A stretch of DNA of 53,680 nt from Bodo saltans (Eukaryota; Euglenozoa; Kinetoplastea; Eubodonida; Bodonidae), in contig CYKH01000693.1 in NCBI GenBank assembly GCA_001460835.1, forward strand, positions 7,629-61,308. The letters run 5' to 3'. This document shows, in pieces, positions 10,801-20,007 of this stretch. Below the pieces are notes generated by a model. That model had not been told where the DNA came from, made no database searches, and saw nothing but the letters and a program-made list of their open reading frames with translations. Numbering within the stretch: position 1 is the stretch's first letter; every line of letters starts with the position of its first letter. A program made the position numbers and the translations under genes.

Positions 10801-13502
10801 CAGCATCGACAGCGGCATCCTCCGATCAAAACAATTTGCCGACAGCGCTACACTCCCCACATCATCACTCAGCCTCACCCGCTACACTTCCTCCTGGAGC
10901 CCAATCCAGCAACAGCCACCACAACACGGCTTACTCTGCTGGTGTACAAAGCACCGGAGAACTTCAGCACGTGATTGATAGCCTCATCCCTCTCCAAGAC
11001 GCCATTTCCGACGTCTTTAGATCGAGCTCCTTCCTGCCCGATGAAGCACTGGGCTGGGTCGTTCGTGCGTTGGTGGAACGGTCTTTGGCGCAGCACCACA
11101 ACAGCAGTGGCCACCAGCAGACGACCAGCCGTAGCCGAGAACCTAGTGAGCAGGACATCACGAATCGCTTTGCTCGTGCGACGACTAGCAACGACCACGC
11201 GCACAAACTCCCCCCTTCTGTTGTCGGATTAGGGTTTGGTTCTCGAGTACGATTTGCAAGCCGCAGCTTGACGATGCTGCTCCTTGCTCAATCTGGGCAA
11301 CAACAGTCATCGTCATCGGTGTCCAAGCGGGCTCCAGCAACGGTGATGAGCAGTGCCACGTCGCTTGAGGCCTCCCAAGTCCGCTTACGGATGGTAGTCG
11401 ATGAGGTATCGCGGTTCTACAAGCGATTGTTCACAAACAGCACGATCACTCCCACATCGATCGCGCTGCAACTCGCTGGCCACGACACACAAAGCCATTT
11501 GACACAAGGAGAAGACCATAGCCTTCAGAATTCACCGCATCATGTTGGTGGTGCTGCTGAGGCTGGTGGTCTCTCTACGTCGCTGCTTCGTGATCTTACC
11601 ATTAGCGTTGTTCGCGCGCTTGTTGATGATATTTGCTCTTGCGCCGGGGCACTTCTTCGTCGTCTCGCTGAACTCCACAAGAAGAGAAGTGCCGCTCCAA
11701 CAACCACCCAACAAGCTGGTGATGCATGGCTACTTGCTCCACTCGAGCTTCTCGACAGCCTGTACACTCAACTTGCACGAGAGGTTCGCGGCGCACTGAC
11801 GTCAAACGCATCGTCCAGTGGTCATACCTCTTCCGCGTTTGCATCGACATCCTTCTCTGAGGGGCCATCGTACATTCTCCGTTCCACCTGCGCGGTCGTG
11901 AATGATGCGAGTAGCGCTTCGCTTCCGTCGTCTGTGTGGGAGCAGCTGGTGACGCTGCTTGGCCACACGTGCGACGTGGGAGAACTGTTAACTCAGTTCG
12001 AGGCGAGTGCTGCGTCACAGCGCGGCGGCGGCCTCGTGACCCCCTCTGTTACGCCGAGCGCGTCCCCAGCACCGTCATCGGTAGTTCAGCAGGGCCGAAA
12101 CACCGACCTTGCATCGTCTGCATCCGGATCTTTCGCGGCCCTTACCATCGCTGCAGCCGAGGATATCATGTTCTCCTTCAGGTCGCTGGAATCTGTTCAG
12201 CACACGCATTTACAATTCTTAGATACCAGCGCACTGGAGGCGTTGATTCGCAGCGGCGAGAGGTTTATGCTCCAGCACACAACTCTTGATAAAATGAGCG
12301 TGAACCTGAGCGCGGTGCAGTTGCTATGGTCTGTTGGAGACTTCCTTGTCGGTGAGGCTGCAAACTCTATCAGCAACGCCAAGAACAGTTCTGGCGGCGG
12401 TCCTCCTGGAAGTGTGTTTGCTGACACAACCAACGGGTACTTGTGGTCCCACCTGCTTGACGCTCTGCGTAACGGTTGTTTAGATGCTCGTCAAGAGGTT
12501 CGACATGCTGCGGTGAAATCGCTATTCTCGTTGGTCGTGACCCATGGGGCGGCGATGCCAGGCACGTTTTGGACCCCGTTCTTGTCCTCGACACTGAAGG
12601 TGTTGCTGGAAACAGTTCGAGCCGCAATCGCTCAGCGTGAAGTGGAGGTGAAGTCGTCCCTAGCAAGCCCTGCGCAAGTTCCAGGCCAACTTCCCCCAAA
12701 GTCCCCCGCCACGCCACCGTACCACTCCGCGATGGCAACGCCCCCACGGCGTGGACCTACATCACAACAACAAGAGGACGACGCTTCGGCGTATGAATTC
12801 ACCCCAAACCGACGACTAGACGACGAGAACCCTGTCTACCGCGAGCACCTCTCCAGCGATTGCCTATCCCATCCAACCCTCAGTGTGGCGGTGATTGGCC
12901 TCGTAGAGTACCTTGCCCTCCACCCCAAACAGTTGGACGAAACTCGTATTTTATTGTTGGAGTTCATTAGCAGATTGTTTAGAATTCATCACGGCTCTGT
13001 CATTGCGGCGTTGGTCACCAACCCGATAACGACCCAACAATCCCCAAGAGGAGCGGGTGGGGTTGCAGGAAATAGTGGGCAGTCCTCAGCAAACGCGTCG
13101 TTTATCGTCCATGGTCGCACGGCATCCACCGACACAGCCGCCTTCTTGCCTCCCAGTGGTCCCCTATCCGCAACCGGCAGCAACAACACGTCCTCCGCGA
13201 CTCTCAATATCATTGGGAGACTTGGTGGCGGTGGTGGCGCGGCCTCTGCGGTAGCTCTTATGATGGTTCACGAACGTGTTCGTGAGTTCCTTGCATTCTG
13301 TGGCACTGTCCACGCCAGCACATGGGACACCTCCTCCTCCTCGGTCACCGGGCGTCAACGCGGCGATGGGGAATCACTCGGGCTGCCTGAAGAGGTCAGC
13401 ATTGCGACGGTGAAGGCCATCTTCTCGCTTGTGGGAGAGCTGCTGCCTAGCACCGCCCTCAACGGCAGTTCCTCCACACGAGAAGCGCGTGCCTCGTCAT
13501 GA
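7857..13502 (+). CDS. MON2-like Golgi/endosome trafficking protein, N-terminal part (frame broken)
   Basis: The first ATG behind a plausible splice acceptor is 7857; the frame stays open to 7830 only with GTG. Residues about 15-170 look like the DCB domain of MON2/large ARF-GEFs: EANRRKHTQLKDA, then DEELQLKLVQTLVALVSA. Near residue 1540 CLDARQEVRHAAVKSLFSLV matches the conserved region of MON2/BIG proteins. No Sec7 catalytic domain is seen, which favours MON2 over an ARF-GEF. MON2 acts at the trans-Golgi and endosomes as a scaffold for ARL1/flippase-dependent sorting. Long Ser/His/Gly-rich inserts separate the helical blocks. The frame ends at TGA 13500-13502 only because of a copied segment inserted near 13479; the protein then continues in another frame to 15438. 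Without the insert it would be about 2493 residues. The family call rests on motifs read by eye. Confidence 0.7.
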   Translation: MPPVSQAVISTMFHSNMEQLLAEANRRKHTQLKDAIAHCISSKYDLPNLLKALLLGCDALRHTRLALLCIGDVGKLASLKLLPIPLSHSITAATQTLHKMLDPIDEELQLKLVQTLVALVSASDTREAYISQPLSTIFVLFCCSKFPIVQAACSATITQTSHALLSAFHTPPHGDSATSPGGAPSSAASTPGRMSPLGGQLLAASYYKDMCALCAGLMPKWIKLETVAPPSSAASQQQPSAAHQDPHSAAGSSSTSSAFVIPMSLRFLLLDVLAQHLVDSREINPESHSPLLTQCLNEDLVTLALTCSAGGPHGPSSPSTEGFLGGASSFQESSDFFTRLQRVAIAALVHARSCMRHTAPAIINHHTMLVLDAASYPWKMAIVLSLWRKHLSDFTVLEQLLEIGREGGSGSGGSSGLEGSISGSVSPQRLSSPTATAATTSSANNRMSLSVNDDDILRSPLGPPSTSSASSQPPSPHNSHHILPMVTLVQAAASLLNHIVEAGCNSPVAASVSPRNRARSLPNGGGGPRSPSRSQHAHQDSGLPNNNSFSTLSNTLDIETNYFGGSISDDHAAGDFQSVVSVVFPEHSGSAHHGGGLPHPATELVGTVLDFITMVTQSLARSLDVSSGAMTLTASNDDDEIDGDGRHDGNASSPTIRSSWNTRRQRHGVVMQALGPKLLQSCDLAMRHLVGEDIIHSVLKCATHCIHCCSVLKIDSQRDAFLTILAQQIVCAPPPAHHHHSTSAAEHHNNTSVPLLAEAPQHYKGHSSSASNRRLSSSTGHSQQHHPHSRGNSPTQQPPMVISSSASTGTPSTTPVKHIDIRSPPPPLLHRRGSAGSFHSLSSSVSGASFSRNAVREFLSNSEQVERRVLVLSTIISISSAMGARLGKGGWRIIINCFLMYSELMDEVPRLHRRASHAPPGTNMSVSSNAGNSAALSPQGSGLHTGGAVSSSSSGAATASSGAGWMGMMSQGASQFFYGPTAASTAASSDQNNLPTALHSPHHHSASPATLPPGAQSSNSHHNTAYSAGVQSTGELQHVIDSLIPLQDAISDVFRSSSFLPDEALGWVVRALVERSLAQHHNSSGHQQTTSRSREPSEQDITNRFARATTSNDHAHKLPPSVVGLGFGSRVRFASRSLTMLLLAQSGQQQSSSSVSKRAPATVMSSATSLEASQVRLRMVVDEVSRFYKRLFTNSTITPTSIALQLAGHDTQSHLTQGEDHSLQNSPHHVGGAAEAGGLSTSLLRDLTISVVRALVDDICSCAGALLRRLAELHKKRSAAPTTTQQAGDAWLLAPLELLDSLYTQLAREVRGALTSNASSSGHTSSAFASTSFSEGPSYILRSTCAVVNDASSASLPSSVWEQLVTLLGHTCDVGELLTQFEASAASQRGGGLVTPSVTPSASPAPSSVVQQGRNTDLASSASGSFAALTIAAAEDIMFSFRSLESVQHTHLQFLDTSALEALIRSGERFMLQHTTLDKMSVNLSAVQLLWSVGDFLVGEAANSISNAKNSSGGGPPGSVFADTTNGYLWSHLLDALRNGCLDARQEVRHAAVKSLFSLVVTHGAAMPGTFWTPFLSSTLKVLLETVRAAIAQREVEVKSSLASPAQVPGQLPPKSPATPPYHSAMATPPRRGPTSQQQEDDASAYEFTPNRRLDDENPVYREHLSSDCLSHPTLSVAVIGLVEYLALHPKQLDETRILLLEFISRLFRIHHGSVIAALVTNPITTQQSPRGAGGVAGNSGQSSANASFIVHGRTASTDTAAFLPPSGPLSATGSNNTSSATLNIIGRLGGGGGAASAVALMMVHERVREFLAFCGTVHASTWDTSSSSVTGRQRGDGESLGLPEEVSIATVKAIFSLVGELLPSTALNGSSSTREARASS

Positions 13503-13578
13503 ATTTATGGGCCGCTGGCGATCATCAACCATCTCAACCTTTACTTTCAAACATGTCGATGAACTCCTAAAAAAAAAA
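13479..13578 (+). repeat. 90-bp copy of a downstream segment plus A10, inserted in MON2-like gene
   Basis: Bases 13477-13568 are identical to 14865-14956 (92 bp, including 2 bp of junction homology) and are followed by ten A (13569-13578). The copy lies 1,388 bp upstream of its source, in the same orientation. It brings the TGA that ends the first half of the gene. Removing 13479-13578 (100 bp) joins the two halves in one open frame. Confidence 0.88.
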
Positions 13579-15438
13579 GTCACTGATGTCGACGTGGCAT
13601 GGTCAGTGTTGGAGTCCATTGCGCTCTCAGCACCAAGCCCCGCCTCATCATCGACATCTGCTGGGACAACAACACAGCGACCAACCATCACCACCAACTA
13701 CCTCATGTTGGGGACATCCAAAGTTCTTGCTCTGGTGGTGGAGTCTCTCGGAGGTTGGATTTTGGGGGCGGTGAAGGCTCGACACCATCAGCAACCACAG
13801 TCCCAACATAATGCCTCCGCGGAGTCCAGTAGCAGCAGAGCGTCTCCCGCAGCGGCACCTGGAGGTGGCAGCATTAGTTGGTACCCCAATCAGTTCATTG
13901 CTGCGTACCTACAGCGGCTTGTGGGAGTGTGGGATGCATCGTCCCAATCAAAAGCGTCGCTCCTATCCTACTTTTATCCCTCCCCTGTGCAGTCCGCCCT
14001 GCTGTCTGTGTCTCAGCAGTTTATTCACGGCCCGATGCTTGACGCGGAGTGGCACACTGTTTGTGGCTTCCTCGTTGGTCAACTGCCGAGCCGGTTGGGA
14101 ATCGAGCGATATTTGCTCCAGAGCAACAACAACGAGTCCGACGCTAGTGGCCACGGAAAGTCCTCGATGGACGTGTTGCCTCCCCTAGGGGTGCATTTGA
14201 ATTACGTGCAACGGGTTGCTCAGCTGCTCTTTGAGGGTGTGACGGTGTGCACTCCGTGGGTGTCGACGTGGCTCGCACCGCTTGTCCTTCGACCCATTGG
14301 ATGCCTTGTGGCTCTGTCACTGGTGCGCCGACCTGCGACAACATCCTCGTCCTCATCATCGTCGTATCGCCTGAGTGTCCCTGCCGGATTTTATGACGAG
14401 CTCATCTCCATGATCGAGACGCTGTGCTGGGGCGTGGTGTTCCAGCGAAGTGCGACGCAACGCAGCATCACCGCTAGTACAGGCGGCAACGCTGCACCTG
14501 CGGCAGCGAATGACGATACTTCTACCACAACACAGCAACGCTCAGCACCGTTAGCGACAAAGGAGTTATTTTCGAGAGATCCTACAAAGCGACGAGACTT
14601 CCTTCACTCGTACACTTCGATGCTTGGAAGTGTGATTTCTATTGCCTCCAAGGTGTATGAACCTGACGCAACATCGTCGCCTTCGTCATCAGCGGCTGTG
14701 GACTCCACTGATGCTGGAGAACTGCAGTACGTCGAAGTCCTTGTGAGATGGGTGGGTGAGTTGATCCAGGATTGTGTGATTGCACACGATACGCTAGGTG
14801 CCTCGGAACTTCTTGCGTCGCTCGTTCCTGCATCGTCACTGTCACCAGTTGCCCTGCGAAGAATCACGAGAAGCGCGTGCCTCGTCATGAATTTATGGGC
14901 CGCTGGCGATCATCAACCATCTCAACCTTTACTTTCAAACATGTCGATGAACTCCTCCATGTCTTCTCCACTCACCGTCCCTTCATCTGCCGTCGTACCT
15001 TCTACTAGTGCGACCCACTCCAAGCATCGTCGCACGGAGAGTACAGTGATTCGGCTTCAAGAAGCCACCGACACCATCACGTCTCTGCAGAGCATTGCGC
15101 GTACTACCATGGGTTCAAGGAATCGAGGGGTCATTGAGGCATACTTGGAAGATCCGACCATTGCGGGGAATCGGGAACTATTGATCTCAGCGCTTTCCGC
15201 CATGGGTCCACCAAAGAAGAATAAGAAGACATCAAATCCCCTGTCTACCGCCACCGATGGCGATGGTGGTGACAGCCAACCTCAAACGAATGATGTTTCC
15301 GATGAAGACCGAGTTGCTCTGCGTGCCGTGTTGCCGCTGTTGTTATCCCTCATTTCGCTAGACGACAAGGACGTGCGTTGTGGGGCCGCTGAGGCGATTC
15401 GTTTCATCTTAGTGACCCTTGATGTCGTCCCCCAGTAA
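13579..15438 (+). CDS. MON2-like protein, C-terminal part
   Basis: This 619-residue open frame starts right after the copied segment and has no ATG of its own at the junction; the frame upstream is open only through the copy and a TTG. The sequence is helical and HEAT-like, with Ser/Thr/Gln-rich inserts. It ends in a helical repeat (LLSLISLDDKDVRCGAAEAI) close to the TAA at 15436-15438. It is best read as the continuation of the gene that begins at 7857, not as a separate gene. If the insertion is real, this half would probably not be translated. Confidence 0.6.
   Translation, partial: VTDVDVAWSVLESIALSAPSPASSSTSAGTTTQRPTITTNYLMLGTSKVLALVVESLGGWILGAVKARHHQQPQSQHNASAESSSSRASPAAAPGGGSISWYPNQFIAAYLQRLVGVWDASSQSKASLLSYFYPSPVQSALLSVSQQFIHGPMLDAEWHTVCGFLVGQLPSRLGIERYLLQSNNNESDASGHGKSSMDVLPPLGVHLNYVQRVAQLLFEGVTVCTPWVSTWLAPLVLRPIGCLVALSLVRRPATTSSSSSSSYRLSVPAGFYDELISMIETLCWGVVFQRSATQRSITASTGGNAAPAAANDDTSTTTQQRSAPLATKELFSRDPTKRRDFLHSYTSMLGSVISIASKVYEPDATSSPSSSAAVDSTDAGELQYVEVLVRWVGELIQDCVIAHDTLGASELLASLVPASSLSPVALRRITRSACLVMNLWAAGDHQPSQPLLSNMSMNSSMSSPLTVPSSAVVPSTSATHSKHRRTESTVIRLQEATDTITSLQSIARTTMGSRNRGVIEAYLEDPTIAGNRELLISALSAMGPPKKNKKTSNPLSTATDGDGGDSQPQTNDVSDEDRVALRAVLPLLLSLISLDDKDVRCGAAEAIRFILVTLDVVPQ
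14865..14956 (+). repeat. source copy of the 92-bp duplicated segment
   Basis: It is identical to 13477-13568. Here it is in the frame of the surrounding coding sequence, encoding a helical stretch that includes SACLVMNLWAAGDHQPSQPL, so this is the original and the upstream one is the copy. Confidence 0.85.
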
Positions 15439-16044
15439 GATCACATGGAGCACACATTCCCAAAACACACTCTACGAGAGAAGCGTTATGTTCTCTACAT
15501 TATTTCCAACCATAGATGACCATCTGCACTTTTTTTTTGGTCAAACCCGTTGCTCTCCACACACAACACCCCTTTTATTGCGGTGCCTTTGGAATGAAAC
15601 GCGTCGCCATGGTCACAAGCCATCTCTCTCTCTCTCTCTCTCNNNNNNNNNNNNNNNNNNNNNNNNNNNNNNNNNNNNNNNNNNNNNNNNNNNNNNNNNN
15701 NNNNNNNNNNNNNNNNNNNNNNNNNNNNNNNNNNNNNNNNNNNNNNNNNNNNNNNNNNNNNNNNNNNNNNNNNNNNNNNNNNNNNNNNNNNNNNNNNNNN
15801 NNNNNNNNNNNNNNNNNNNNNNNNNNNNNNNNNNNNNNNNNNNNNNNNNNNNNNNNNNNNNNNNNNNNNNNNNNNNNNNNNNNNNNNNNNNNNNNNNNNN
15901 NNNNNNNNNNNNNNNNNNNNNNNNNNNNNNNNNNNNNNNNNNCTTTCTGTACTTTATTGAGAAATACCACACCATTTGAAAACGCATTAGAACACCGCAA
16001 CCACAGAAATCCTCTCTTAGAATACTTTACTTACTACAACACAA
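15439..16044 (+). other. intergenic region with a TC microsatellite and an assembly gap
   Basis: A (TC)n microsatellite at about 15622-15642 runs into 300 N (15643-15942). The visible parts hold pyrimidine-rich tracts and no gene. The acceptor for the phosphatase gene is either in the gap or near 16019-16020. Confidence 0.6.
15643..15942. other. assembly gap (300 N)
   Basis: Exactly 300 unknown bases, a placeholder scaffold-gap size, so the true length is unknown. It begins inside a TC microsatellite. Confidence 0.99.
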
Positions 16045-17718
16045 ATGCCTGGAGGATCAGCTGCTGCGGCTGCTTCGTTGGCGTCAGCAGACCCACGAAC
16101 CCTCTCTCGTGATCAACTCATTGCGCGTCTCGAAGAAGCAGAGCAGTCCCTTGCGAAACTCCGCGGCCCCCTTGGAGGAGCAGCATCCACTGCGCCACCA
16201 TCCTCAACGCAGAGCGGAAGATCGTACGATGTGAGCTTCACCGTCCTCGTCATTGAAAACGGTGATGTGACGAGCGTTCCCCTTGCACAGGTGCTTGATA
16301 AGAGCTACTTGCGTGAGGATCAGCGTGAGGCCGATACTCCCTGTGGCTTTAACGGATCAGAGGGCTCTGTCGGTCGTAGCTCTGAACATATTGGCCGATT
16401 CTCTGTAGGTGGTGCCGGTGGTGGCAACCTCAGCGACCCAGAGTCGCCAGACATGCGCGGCCGCGGCAGTGTCAACGCGTTCTCTCCCGGTGTCAGCGTC
16501 ACCTCACCCCTCGGCGCAACATCGCCTCAGCCCACAGCAGGCGGCATCAACCGTAACGTTAAGGTAGCACCCTTGAAGCTTGCTCTTGGTCGTCCCCAGT
16601 CGCTAGATGCCGACGCGATTGTGTCGCATCAAACACTTCACGAATTCAACCGACAATTTGGCGCAGCAGGAGGCATCACCTCACCACTTTCTAGCTACGC
16701 AAAAGGTATCTTTAATTATATCACCCAAACCTTTGCGAACAAGAATGGGTTCGAGCACGATCCTAACGATTTAGAAGGCCTTGGTCGCACTCTTGTATCC
16801 CTTTGTGGGGAAGTCGAGCCAATTCTAAGATCAGAGCCGCGCCACTCCACCATCCCGTCCCCGTGCTACGTATTTGGAGACATTCACGGCAACTACAGAG
16901 ATTTGCATTACTTTATGCAAAATTTAGTGACCTTCAACGACATGCGCTACACCCCCCACCGTTTTGTGTTCCTTGGAGACTACGTCGACCGAGGCGAGTT
17001 TTCGGTTGAAGTCATTGCGTACTTATTCGCCATTAAGGTACTAGCGCCAGAGAAGGTGTTGCTCCTCCGTGGCAATCATGAGGACACGTTAGTGAGCGGT
17101 GACTTGGGCAGCTACGGTGCGACGAGCTTCCGTGCTCAATGTCGTAAACTGTTCGGCGCGATTGTGGGCGAGGACCTTTGGCGTAAAGCCAGTCGCGCAT
17201 TTGCTTACCTCCCGCTGACGGCAAATATTGATAAGAAGATTTTCTGCACGCACGGTGGCCTTCCGAGGTTCCGCGGAGGCGCAGACAACCGTCTCGAGAC
17301 CTTGTCCCGCTCCGACTTCCCCGCACTTGAGTCTTTCTTCCAAGTCCCCGAGCGTGAGTCGCAAGACCAACTCCAGCTTCGTCAAGCAGCGAGTGACACC
17401 TGCTGGTCTGACCCAGCCGAGGACGATAGCACACTTGACGCGTTTGGATTCGGCCCCAACCCCCGAGGTAACGGCGTCATTTTATTCGGTGCAAAAGCAG
17501 TGGAGCAGTTCCTTGATCGGTACGGCTTCGAGTACATCTTCAGAGCGCATCAAGAAAAGAGCGATGGGCTCAAGCTGAGCAAGAGCGCACGAGTTTTCAC
17601 CATCTTTAGTACGAGCGCGTACGTGGGGCATGAAAATGGTGCTGGCGTCGTGCTGGTTGCTGATGGAAAGATTAGGCTGATTATCAAGAATGCGGACAAG
17701 GCGAACGACAACGAATAA
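16045..17718 (+). CDS. PPP-family Ser/Thr protein phosphatase with long N-terminal extension
   Basis: The 557-residue product carries all the metal and phosphate-binding blocks of the PPP family. These are GDIHGNYRDL (about 277), GDYVDRG (about 311), LLRGNHED (about 342), FCTHGGLPR (about 400) and FRAHQEKSDG (about 500). GDIHGN in place of the usual GDIHGQ is a mild variant. The catalytic core occupies about residues 240-550. The first 240 residues contain a short charged helix (about 20-40) and a Gly/Ser/Pro-rich linker, so it is not a plain PP1 or PP2A. It would dephosphorylate phospho-Ser/Thr proteins with a two-metal centre. The blocks are intact, so activity is likely. The ATG at 16045 follows an A-rich leader. 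Confidence 0.93.
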   Translation: MPGGSAAAAASLASADPRTLSRDQLIARLEEAEQSLAKLRGPLGGAASTAPPSSTQSGRSYDVSFTVLVIENGDVTSVPLAQVLDKSYLREDQREADTPCGFNGSEGSVGRSSEHIGRFSVGGAGGGNLSDPESPDMRGRGSVNAFSPGVSVTSPLGATSPQPTAGGINRNVKVAPLKLALGRPQSLDADAIVSHQTLHEFNRQFGAAGGITSPLSSYAKGIFNYITQTFANKNGFEHDPNDLEGLGRTLVSLCGEVEPILRSEPRHSTIPSPCYVFGDIHGNYRDLHYFMQNLVTFNDMRYTPHRFVFLGDYVDRGEFSVEVIAYLFAIKVLAPEKVLLLRGNHEDTLVSGDLGSYGATSFRAQCRKLFGAIVGEDLWRKASRAFAYLPLTANIDKKIFCTHGGLPRFRGGADNRLETLSRSDFPALESFFQVPERESQDQLQLRQAASDTCWSDPAEDDSTLDAFGFGPNPRGNGVILFGAKAVEQFLDRYGFEYIFRAHQEKSDGLKLSKSARVFTIFSTSAYVGHENGAGVVLVADGKIRLIIKNADKANDNE

Positions 17719-18166
17719 CTATAGTGCCCCCCACATACCACACAGGTGACCCTCACTGCAGATTACCAGCATATCGAATGTGTTCCCCGATGTCATCAAC
17801 GAATGTGATTAGAGTTGCTAGCGAACAAGAATCAGAAAGCGTAAACCAGAAATGCGAAAGACAGAATCAAACAAAAAACAACATACAGAAGAAAAAAAGC
17901 GACAGATCAACAAGGTACAAACATGCACGCACACTTCTCACTGCAGCTCAAAGCAAACAATGGTGGTGACCTGCTACCTTCCAATTTTACGAGACATTGC
18001 GTTTGTACGACTATTCCACACAAATTTTGCAATCCCTTTTTCTACTTCATTTTGCGACTATTTTAATGTTCGATCTGCACTGTGAAAATCGTGTTTTCCC
18101 TGTATCGGTGAATGTAGCCTTTTCCTTTTTCTTTTCTACGTGGTGAAGGAGAACTATCACACATCC
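17719..18166 (+). other. intergenic region with trans-splice acceptor
   Basis: No gene. A pyrimidine tract at 18119-18137 with AG at 18147-18148 is the likely acceptor for the channel gene that starts at 18167. Confidence 0.5.
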
Positions 18167-19879
18167 ATGCATCGAACGCACGGGAGCTGCACCAACTTCG
18201 GCGGTCAATATCGCTCCCTAACGCCTCACGCAAGTGTGAACGATGTCACGCTCACCGACGAAATGCGCGGGTCACTTTTCTGCGATCCCCGCAACAACAC
18301 AACATCAGTTCCTATCTTTACTCACGATGGCGGTCTCAATGCGGATGTCGAGGGCGTCTCCCAACTGCAGTTTCAGAAGTTGACGTGGTTCTACAGCCTG
18401 CTGTCCATTTCCTGGGGGCGTGTGGTGCTCCTATCTGGGGCGCTGTACATGTCCGTCGTCGTTGCATTTGCGATGGTGTACTACGGCATGTGTTGGGCGT
18501 GCGGTGCAAAGACAACCGTCATCGGCTCGTTGTACTTTGTCGTGGTGTCCATCTCTGCGAATGGAGGCTACATGGGGGAAGACATTGATGTGTTATATCC
18601 AGGGCATCGATGCTTCGCTCAACGCACGTACTTGGTAATGGTGGCTTCCTATGCAGGAATCCTCATTGGTGCGCTCATCGCCACGACATTCATTGCCAAG
18701 ATTTCGATGCACAACAAACTTCAGCATAGAATTGTGTTCAGTGACTACATGACCTTAACACAGACAGAGATGGAATCGTACGTGTTGTCTTTTCGCGTTG
18801 CGAATATCTCTTCCAGCCCGATGGTGCATGGACGGCTAAGATTGTATTTGGTATCCTTGAAGCCTGGACCTGAGCAACGTGCTGCGTTGAACTCTGGCGT
18901 CTTTCCCCCACAAAGTGAAAGCCCCAAGACTCAGCGCCGAAAGTCTTTACTCACCGCACCGAAGCCATCGCAAGAGCGGCGCCCTACTGTTGGGCCTGAA
19001 GCAGCCGCAGCGGCATCCAAAAGTGGTTCTGCTGCAGCTCCGATAGAAATCTCGTTACCAATCCCTGACGACACAATGGACGCGACAGCATTAGAAAAAG
19101 GTGAAAATTCCAAACTCCTCGCGGCGATGCGTGTTGCTGCGACGGGGGCGAAGAGCCCGGCACTCAGTTACGGCAGCACCTCCCCTGCCTCCACCCTTCC
19201 TGGGGGGAATGGGACCGGTGGTGGTGCACAGGACGGAAATGGTGCAGGGCCCTTCGACGGGAATGCCTCAGATGGCAGCAACCACAGCGTCGATGGGGAA
19301 CAACGTGTCACCCCGATGTTTATGTGCGTCGAAGAGCTTCCCTGGTGCTGCGATGAGGAGATCCCACTCCCTGGCTCAGAGGGCAACTTAAACTTGTGGT
19401 TTCCTAGCACCATTCGGCACATCGTGGATCGGGATAGTCCGGTGTTCTACGCCATGTCGGGGCTCCCAAAGCCGTCATCAGGCGGTATGTACCATCGAGG
19501 GCATCGCCACTTCTTCCACCAAAATGCGAACCCTCGATCCCCCTCCACCGCTAGCCCACTTCGGCCATTCCGCAACAACACCTTCAAATCTCCCTTTTCG
19601 GAACTGCCTCATGGAAGCAGAGCGGGCTTTCAGATTGCGGTGGTGTTCGAGGCAACCGATGCAGCGACATCGTCCATCATTGAATCAAAGCACGTGTACA
19701 CACCGGATATGCTCCTTGCTGATTACCACTTTGCATTCCCCACGATTGTCTCCCAGCAGAGGAAGTCGTCCTCCCAAATGGGTGGCGGCGCTCAGGCGGT
19801 TGGTGCCCAGAACATTGACTTTTACTGTTTTAATGAGCTTGAGGCGGACGATGCAGATGCGGATGATGAAGATGGATGA
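18167..19879 (+). CDS. inward-rectifier (Kir)-type potassium channel homologue with altered filter
   Basis: The 570-residue product has the Kir plan. There is an N-terminal cytoplasmic stretch and a first membrane helix (about 84-107). A pore loop (about 117-140) leads to a second helix (about 153-178), then a cytoplasmic beta domain. The Kir signature after the second helix is clear: FIAKISMHNKLQHRIVFSDY, then VLSFRVANISSSPMVHGRLR. The filter, TxGYG in Kir channels, reads SANGGYMGED (about 130-139), so the second Gly is Met and the Thr is lost; ion selectivity cannot be assumed. A Pro/Ser/Gly-rich insert (about 240-380) splits the cytoplasmic domain, and the C-terminus is acidic. ATG 18167 is the first Met after the acceptor at 18148; the frame extends upstream only to a GTG. 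Confidence 0.8.
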   Translation: MHRTHGSCTNFGGQYRSLTPHASVNDVTLTDEMRGSLFCDPRNNTTSVPIFTHDGGLNADVEGVSQLQFQKLTWFYSLLSISWGRVVLLSGALYMSVVVAFAMVYYGMCWACGAKTTVIGSLYFVVVSISANGGYMGEDIDVLYPGHRCFAQRTYLVMVASYAGILIGALIATTFIAKISMHNKLQHRIVFSDYMTLTQTEMESYVLSFRVANISSSPMVHGRLRLYLVSLKPGPEQRAALNSGVFPPQSESPKTQRRKSLLTAPKPSQERRPTVGPEAAAAASKSGSAAAPIEISLPIPDDTMDATALEKGENSKLLAAMRVAATGAKSPALSYGSTSPASTLPGGNGTGGGAQDGNGAGPFDGNASDGSNHSVDGEQRVTPMFMCVEELPWCCDEEIPLPGSEGNLNLWFPSTIRHIVDRDSPVFYAMSGLPKPSSGGMYHRGHRHFFHQNANPRSPSTASPLRPFRNNTFKSPFSELPHGSRAGFQIAVVFEATDAATSSIIESKHVYTPDMLLADYHFAFPTIVSQQRKSSSQMGGGAQAVGAQNIDFYCFNELEADDADADDEDG

Positions 19880-20007
19880 GCGCACACGGATGAAGTTCGA
19901 GGCCCACAATTAAATGTGAGTTGCAGGTTTCTTGTTCGCCAGATTCTGTGTTATTTTTGTGTGTTTTTATTTCTCGTTGCACAACAAACAAGACTATTTT
20001 ACCACCC

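Noticed and set aside
13429-13578. Separate gene start at 13429
   Set aside because: The codon is TTG and the first 50 residues are just the copied segment read out of its proper frame.
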